DNA of 10,903 nucleotides from Candidatus Thiosymbion ectosymbiont of Robbea hypermnestra (GTDB lineage Bacteria > Pseudomonadota > Gammaproteobacteria > Chromatiales > Chromatiaceae): NCBI GenBank assembly GCA_020443945.1, contig JAIZWN010000746.1, forward strand, positions 1 to 10,903. The letters run 5' to 3'. Positions 6,840 to 10,903 of the stretch are shown here, one piece after another (within the stretch, counting starts at the first letter, position 1; each line of letters opens with the position of its first letter). The position numbers and the translations under genes are program-made. The notes below the pieces were generated by a model. The model did not search any database and had not been told where the DNA came from. It saw nothing but the letters and a program-made list of their open reading frames with translations.

Positions 6840-8108
6840 ATGTCTCGCCGAGTAGGCTTCATTACCCGGTTCGCTCTGATGGCGGCCGCGCTTACCATGG
6901 GTTCCGTCCAGGCCGAGGAGCCGTCGTCGATCCACCAGGTGGGCCCCGAGGCGTGCCAGCAGTGCCATGAGGAGGTCTATACTCAGTGGAAGGGCTCCAT
7001 GCACGCGAACAGCTCGGCCCTGAAAGACCCGATCCACGGCGCCTTTTACCGTAATCTGGTGGGCGACCCTACTCGGGAGGGGGTGAAGCAGGACGGTAAG
7101 TTCCCGGTCTGTCTCAAGTGCCACGCCCCGGTGGCCGCTATCGACAAAAAGACCAAGCTCGATGCCACGCCGGCCTACGCCAATGGGATCTCCTGCGTTA
7201 CCTGCCATTCCTTCGCGGCCTTCAAGGGCGCCGATTCCGCCGCGGGCAAGCCGCTTTACGGCATCGATGCCTATGAGATCGACGCCCAGGGCCTCTATGG
7301 TCCCGGCGGCGACACCTATACCACTGAGCGCACGCCGGAGGACGCCGCCTGGCCCACCCCTATCCATCATCCGATGCCCCTGACCGGCAATCGGGCGGCC
7401 CTGTTCAAGAGCAACGACATTTGCATGGGCTGCCACGAGAAGCGCAGCAATACACATGGAACGCCGCTGTGCCGCACCGGCGAGGAGTACCGCTCCAAGG
7501 ATAGCTTCATCGCCTGCCAGGCCTGTCATATGCCGGTGGTAACCGTGCCCAGGCTCGCTCAGGGTCGGGTGGTTCCCGGCGAGTTCGTGTCCGTCGCCGA
7601 CCATCGTATGGCCGGCGGCCACGACGGCAAGATGATTACCCGCGGTCTTATTATGGAGATGACCACGGAACAGGCGGGCGATTCGCTCCGGGTCACCATC
7701 AGCCTGCGCAACCTCTTGCCCCATGCCTATCCCACGGGCGCGCCCTTCCGAAACTTCTTTGTCAAGCTGGCCGCCTACGACCAGGACGGCAAGGAGCTGT
7801 GGAAAAACTACCGGGTCCATCCGATCAAGGACGACCCCAAGGCGGCCTTCTGGTATGCCTTGGGTGACGAGGCCGGCAAGCCGACCCTGCCCCCCAAGGC
7901 CACACAGGTCCTAGCCGATTCCCGCCTGGCTCCCAACGAGACCCGCACCCTGGAATACGAGATTCCGCTCTCCGCGGATACCGCTATTGTCCGTGCCGAG
8001 GCCCTCTATGACCTGATGCTGCCGCCGCTCAAGGCGAAGATGAAGGACAAGCTGCCGCCGGAGCTGCTGACGCCCAAGCTGGCGGCCTCCGCCGAGGTGC
8101 GGCTGTAA
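6840..8108 (+). CDS. periplasmic five-heme cytochrome c (cytochrome c554-like domain)
   Basis: 422-residue secreted electron-transfer protein. Residues 1-25 form a Sec signal peptide (basic start, hydrophobic core, cleavage after V-Q-A). Five CXXCH haem-attachment motifs follow: 39-43, 91-95, 119-123, 195-199 and 226-230, the last as C-Q-A-C-H-M-P. Extra histidines such as H55, H66, H176 and H177 may be distal haem ligands. Spacing and the G-P-E-A-C-x-x-C-H-E-E-V-Y-x-x-W start fit the cytochrome c554/multihaem group. A non-haem C-terminal part (about 265-422) looks like a beta-sandwich, with L-P-H-A-Y-P-T-G resembling the H-x-x-P-T-G motif found after haem domains in other multihaem cytochromes. 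Partner and substrate are unknown. No reductase, oxidase or cytochrome maturation gene is adjacent, and it is transcribed alone. A lone Cys211 between motifs four and five is not part of a CXXCH. Confidence 0.87.
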   Translation: MSRRVGFITRFALMAAALTMGSVQAEEPSSIHQVGPEACQQCHEEVYTQWKGSMHANSSALKDPIHGAFYRNLVGDPTREGVKQDGKFPVCLKCHAPVAAIDKKTKLDATPAYANGISCVTCHSFAAFKGADSAAGKPLYGIDAYEIDAQGLYGPGGDTYTTERTPEDAAWPTPIHHPMPLTGNRAALFKSNDICMGCHEKRSNTHGTPLCRTGEEYRSKDSFIACQACHMPVVTVPRLAQGRVVPGEFVSVADHRMAGGHDGKMITRGLIMEMTTEQAGDSLRVTISLRNLLPHAYPTGAPFRNFFVKLAAYDQDGKELWKNYRVHPIKDDPKAAFWYALGDEAGKPTLPPKATQVLADSRLAPNETRTLEYEIPLSADTAIVRAEALYDLMLPPLKAKMKDKLPPELLTPKLAASAEVRL

Positions 8109-8119
8109 AGACCTCTCCT

Positions 8120-8138
8120 CGGCCCCCGTTCCGGGCCG
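8120..8138. terminator. weak hairpin between convergent genes
   Basis: CGGCCC (8120-8125) pairs with GGGCCG (8133-8138) across a 7-nt loop, in the 45-bp gap between two convergent stop codons. The place suits a shared terminator, but no T-run follows on either strand, so the call is tentative. Confidence 0.35.
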
Positions 8139-8153
8139 GCGCGCATGATTCGG

Positions 8154-9437
8154 TCAGTCGGTCGCTCGGGCCTCGCGGGGCTCCGAGGCGCGGAAGCCGG
8201 CCTTCTCCACGGCCCGGATCAGGTCAGTGGCGTCCAGGTGATCGCCGCGTATCCGCACCAATCCCGAAGGCAGGTCCGGCGTCGCCTCGCTGACGGTTGC
8301 GAGGCTCTCCAGGGATTTTTTCACGCTGGCTACGCAGTGTTGGCAGGACATCCCCTCCACCCGGAGCAGCAGGCCCGTTCCCCGCGTCGCCTCACGCCGT
8401 ACCGGGAGCATCGCCTTGAGGCGCAGCCCCAGCAGGTAGGCGAGCAACCCGCTCAGCACCAGGGCGGAGCCGACCGCGATGTAGTGTGGGCCGTGCCCAC
8501 CGAAAATTTGCCCGCCGAGGCCGTGTCCATCGGCGGGCGCGGCCCACCCTGCCTTCTGCACGCCTTGCAGCAATGAGTCGAAGCCGAGCCCCAGCAGGAC
8601 ACTCATCAGGATCACGGTCCCGAGATAGATCCCCAGGACGCGGGTCCCCAGCACCCGATAGATGGCGCCCAGGGTGGCGACATTCGTGGCCGGTCCGGCC
8701 ATCAGGAAGACCAGGGCCGTACCCGCCGGCATCCCGGCGGCGATGAGGGAAGCGGCAATCGGTACCGACCCGGTGGTGCAGACATAGAGGGGTATCGATA
8801 AGGCCAACACCAACAGCATACCGCCGAGGCCCTGGGTCCAGGTCCGGTCGGCCAGGTAATCGGTCGGGATCAGGGTAGTAATCAGCGCCGCTACCAGCAC
8901 CCCCGCCAGGACCCACAGATCGATCGCCGCCAACAGCTCGAACACACTGTAGCGCAGGGCGCCCTTGAACCCTCCCGCGCTCGGCTCGGTGGCGGTTGCA
9001 ACGGGCGCGTGGCGAGGGGTATCGTCGGGCGCGGTAAAGCGGTTGACCAGGGCGCCGCCGAGCAGACCCGTCACGAAGGCCGCCACCGGCTTGAACAGGG
9101 CGAACGGCCAGCCGAGAAAGGAGGCGCTGACCAGGAGGGAGTCCACGCCGGTCTGGGGCGTGCTGATGAGGAAGGCGGTGGTCGCGCCCTTGGAGGCCCC
9201 CTGGTCACGCAGGCCCAGCGCGGTGGGGATGACCCCGCAGGAACACAGGGGCAATGGAACGCCGATCAGGGAGGCCCTGGCGGCGCTACGCAGGTCGGGG
9301 CGGTTGAGCCCCCGATGCACCATTTCCCGGGGCAGGTACAGATGCACCAGGCCGGCGACGAAGAGCCCGAGCAACAACGAGGGCGAGAGCTCCAGCATGA
9401 CCTGCCACAGCTGGTGGAGAAAGGTCTCGAACCACAT
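8154..9437 (-). CDS. heavy-metal permease with C-terminal HMA domain (SO_0444-type Cu/Zn efflux family)
   Basis: 427-residue inner-membrane permease of the ArsP_1/DUF318 family. About eight hydrophobic segments are visible in residues 10-340, in two similar halves. The first half has L-C-S-C-G-V-I-P (C65, C67) and S-T-P-Q-T-G-V-D-S. The second has C-T-T-G-S-V-P-I-A-A-S-L and a G-P-A-T-N motif. A histidine/glycine-rich loop (about 300-320) precedes the last segment. Residues about 358-418 form a heavy-metal-associated domain with M-S-C-Q-H-C (C365, C368), expected to bind Cu(I) or another soft metal and hand it to the permease. Family members with this fusion are annotated as Cu/Zn exporters; arsenical export is the alternative. 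A GGGGGA ribosome binding site precedes the ATG. It is a single gene convergent with the cytochrome; no metal regulator gene is adjacent. Confidence 0.88.
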   Translation of the reverse strand: MWFETFLHQLWQVMLELSPSLLLGLFVAGLVHLYLPREMVHRGLNRPDLRSAARASLIGVPLPLCSCGVIPTALGLRDQGASKGATTAFLISTPQTGVDSLLVSASFLGWPFALFKPVAAFVTGLLGGALVNRFTAPDDTPRHAPVATATEPSAGGFKGALRYSVFELLAAIDLWVLAGVLVAALITTLIPTDYLADRTWTQGLGGMLLVLALSIPLYVCTTGSVPIAASLIAAGMPAGTALVFLMAGPATNVATLGAIYRVLGTRVLGIYLGTVILMSVLLGLGFDSLLQGVQKAGWAAPADGHGLGGQIFGGHGPHYIAVGSALVLSGLLAYLLGLRLKAMLPVRREATRGTGLLLRVEGMSCQHCVASVKKSLESLATVSEATPDLPSGLVRIRGDHLDATDLIRAVEKAGFRASEPREARATD

Positions 9438-9572
9438 GGTTTCCCCCTGTGAGCGCGCACCGGTGCGCCCCGGTCGGTGGGCGGCGGCTTGCCAAAACGG
9501 CCCCTGACACCATATTGTTGGGGAAGTTATCGGCGGTCACAAGCGCCTACCCGGCTTATTGCAGGGAATTCC

Positions 9573-9609
9573 CGTAGGATGGGCAGTGAGCGAAGCGAAC
9601 CGCATCGAT
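9573..9609 (+). repeat. dispersed repeat copy
   Basis: CGTAGGATGGGCAGTGAGCG followed by AAGCGAACCGCATCGAT matches the family at 312-342 and 5702-5956 in its first dozen bases and in the GCGAAGCG centre. The far end is diverged. It lies in the 257-bp gap between the divergent permease and reductase genes; the rest of that gap, up to the hairpin at 9634, shows nothing I can identify. Confidence 0.55.
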
Positions 9610-9633
9610 GGAAATCGCATATTCACTTCGCGT

Positions 9634-9665
9634 CTTGAAAAATTGCCAGGAAGCAATTTTTCAAG
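9634..9665. repeat. AT-rich hairpin in the reductase leader, perfect 13-bp arms
   Basis: CTTGAAAAATTGC (9634-9646) is exactly complementary to 9653-9665, with a CAGGAA loop. It lies 29 nt before the reductase ATG, so it would be in that gene's mRNA leader if transcription starts upstream. It could also be the tip of a mobile or repeat unit, because part of it recurs inverted after the gene. Confidence 0.7.
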
Positions 9666-9671
9666 GTCCCC
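9649..9671 (-). repeat. left copy of a 23-bp inverted repeat flanking the reductase gene
   Basis: Read on the minus strand, GGGGACCTTGAAAAATTGCT plus TCC. It matches 10717-10739 on the plus strand at 22 of 23 positions. It overlaps the right arm of the hairpin at 9634-9665. Confidence 0.7.
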
Positions 9672-9694
9672 TCTAAAAAAGAACAGGTAATGCC

Positions 9695-10702
9695 ATGAGT
9701 TTCAATGTCCGCACGCAGCCCGGCGATCACACCTTCGAGGTCGCGGCCGACGAGAACCTGCTCGCGGCCGCGTTGCGCCAGGGAGTCGGCCTGCCCTACG
9801 GTTGCCGCAACGGTCAATGCGGCTCCTGCGCTACCGAGCTGCTGGCGGGCACCGTCGATTATCCGGAAGGCGCGCCGGCGGCGCTCCCGGGCCAGGGTCC
9901 CGATACCTGTCTGACCTGTCAGGCAATCCCCCGCACCGATCTCACCCTCGGGGTGCAGGAGGTCACCACCGCCACCCAGATCGAGGTACGCACCCTCCCG
10001 TGCCGGGTTGTCGGCAAGGAACCGCTGAACCACGATGTGATCCGGCTCTACCTCAAGCTGCCGGACAACCAGCGACTCCAATTCTTTGCCGGGCAGTATC
10101 TGGACTTCATCCTGCGCGACGGGCGCAAGCGCGCCTTCTCCATCGCCAACGCGCCCCACGACGACGAGCGCATCGAGCTGCACGTGCGCCACGTCCCCGG
10201 CGGCGAGTTCACCGATTACGTCTTCGCCAGCCTGCGGGAAAAGACCATCCTGCGCATCCAGGCGCCCCTAGGGACCTTTACCCTGCGCGAGGACTCCCGA
10301 CGCCCGCTCATCTTCATGGGCGGAGGAACCGGCTTCGCGCCCATCAAGGGTATCCTCGAACACGCCTTCCATCTCGGCGTCGAACGCCCCATGCACCTCT
10401 ACTGGGGGGTACGCGCCGAGCGCGACCTTTACCTGCCGGACCTGCCCGAGCAATGGGCGCGGGCGCACCCGAACCTCACCTACTCCCCGGTGCTGTCCGA
10501 GCCGGACCCGGACTGGACGGGGCGGACCGGCCTCGTCCATGAGGCGGTCATTGCCGACCACCCGGACCTGAGCGGCTTCGACATCTACATGAGCGGACCG
10601 CCGGTCATGGTCGACGCGGGCCGGGAGGCCTTCGCCGCGCACGGATCGACCATGGACCACATGTTCTCCGACGCCTTCGAATACGCCGCCGACAGCCCCT
10701 AG
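9695..10702 (+). CDS. CDP-6-deoxy-delta-3,4-glucoseen reductase-like ferredoxin/flavin oxidoreductase
   Basis: 335-residue soluble NAD(P)H-dependent electron-transfer flavoprotein. Residues 1-90 are a plant-type [2Fe-2S] ferredoxin domain with C37, C42, C45 and C75 as likely ligands (Y-G-C-R-N-G-Q-C-G-S-C; C72 is a second cysteine near the last). About 100-195 is the FAD-binding barrel with R-K-R-A-F-S-I-A-N-A-P. About 200-330 is the NAD-binding domain with F-M-G-G-G-T-G-F-A-P-I, Y-W-G-V-R-A-E-R-D-L-Y and Y-M-S-G-P-P-V-M-V. The domain order matches the glucoseen-reductase/methane-monooxygenase-reductase group. The name implies dideoxysugar synthesis, but no sugar-nucleotide genes are in view, so it may instead serve an oxygenase or act as a general flavin reductase. 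The ribosome binding site is weak (CAGG). The gene sits alone between two copies of a 23-bp inverted repeat. Confidence 0.88.
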   Translation: MSFNVRTQPGDHTFEVAADENLLAAALRQGVGLPYGCRNGQCGSCATELLAGTVDYPEGAPAALPGQGPDTCLTCQAIPRTDLTLGVQEVTTATQIEVRTLPCRVVGKEPLNHDVIRLYLKLPDNQRLQFFAGQYLDFILRDGRKRAFSIANAPHDDERIELHVRHVPGGEFTDYVFASLREKTILRIQAPLGTFTLREDSRRPLIFMGGGTGFAPIKGILEHAFHLGVERPMHLYWGVRAERDLYLPDLPEQWARAHPNLTYSPVLSEPDPDWTGRTGLVHEAVIADHPDLSGFDIYMSGPPVMVDAGREAFAAHGSTMDHMFSDAFEYAADSP

Positions 10703-10716
10703 CTCGGCACAATTCG

Positions 10717-10739
10717 GGGGACCTCGAAAAATTGCTTCC
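10717..10739 (+). repeat. right copy of the 23-bp inverted repeat flanking the reductase gene
   Basis: GGGGACCTCGAAAAATTGCT plus TCC begins 14 bp after the reductase stop. It differs from the inverted left copy (9649-9671) only at 10725. Unlike the left copy it does not form a full hairpin. Confidence 0.7.
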
Positions 10740-10834
10740 CCGCAAGCGAAATAGCCTACTGATACCCCACTTCACCTTATTCTGCATCGGCCAAAAGCCT
10801 GTTCCGGTGATTATCATCCGGTTACTCTTCTCTG

Positions 10835-10903
10835 GCTCCCACGCTCCAGCGTGGGAGCAATTCCAGACGCTCCAGCGTCCTGAAATCCTGGCCGCTGGAG
10901 CGG
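10835..10903. repeat. cluster of three palindromes sharing the core CGCTCCAGCG, cut by the window end
   Basis: GCTCCCACGCT-CC-AGCGTGGGAGC (10835-10858) is a perfect palindrome with a two-base centre. GACGCT-CC-AGCGTC (10866-10879) is a second one, and CCGCT-GG-AGCGG (10892-10903) a third with the centre inverted. The 12-mer ACGCTCCAGCGT occurs twice. This is a REP-like cluster of a kind I recall from gammaproteobacterial intergenic DNA; more units may follow beyond the window. The rest of 10740-10834 holds nothing recognisable. Confidence 0.7.

Noticed and set aside
6807..7820. 337-codon open frame on the minus strand opposite the cytochrome
   Set aside because: Antisense to five CXXCH motifs and a signal peptide; translation looks low-complexity.
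10835..10903. Possible CRISPR array
   Set aside because: Repeat units differ in length and orientation, with no regular spacers and no cas genes.

Overview
The window looks like a chromosomal segment of a high-GC gammaproteobacterium, probably a free-living Chromatiales-type relative. This rests on a GC-rich coding background, an NtrB/NtrC pair close to the enterobacterial one, a periplasmic multiheme c-type cytochrome, and intergenic repeats of the 'GTAGGATGGGC...GCGAAGCG...GCCCATC' and 'GCTCCCACGCTCCAGCGTGGGAGC' kinds that I recall from many gammaproteobacterial genomes. Genus-level placement is not possible from the sequence alone.

Layout, left to right. Positions 1-517 hold no gene I recognise, but carry a strong 17-bp-arm hairpin (202-247) and one copy of the dispersed repeat (312-342). 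Then comes the nitrogen two-component operon on the minus strand: ntrB (2124-3206) followed by ntrC (518-2131), with the stop of ntrB overlapping the start of ntrC. NtrC has a linker about 50 residues longer than usual, and the DNA of that linker (789-938) is a run of four palindromes, like an in-frame insertion of a palindromic repeat. Divergent from ntrB is a two-gene toxin-antitoxin module (AbrB/MazE-like antitoxin 3262-3492, PemK/MazF-like toxin 3482-3826). A solitary 4-alpha-glucanotransferase gene, malQ, follows on the minus strand (3948-5429).

Positions 5430-5978 are intergenic: a probable malQ promoter and a 255-bp nearly symmetric inverted repeat (5702-5956). Next to it is an AT-rich, probably acquired SAM-dependent methyltransferase gene on the minus strand (5979-6704). 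Divergent from that is a five-heme periplasmic cytochrome c (6840-8108), convergent with an ArsP/DUF318-type permease fused to a C-terminal heavy-metal-associated domain (8154-9437), a likely Cu/Zn exporter. After a repeat-bearing gap, a ferredoxin-reductase-type flavoprotein (CDP-6-deoxy-delta-3,4-glucoseen reductase family, 9695-10702) is enclosed by a 23-bp inverted repeat with one mismatch. The window ends inside a cluster of three small palindromes sharing one core (10835-10903).

Only two gene pairs are clearly functional units: ntrB-ntrC (nitrogen sensing and sigma-54 activation) and the toxin-antitoxin pair. The other genes stand alone, separated by repeat elements. That repeat load is the most distinctive property of the window: I count about ten palindromic or inverted-repeat structures, one of them inside a conserved regulator gene.
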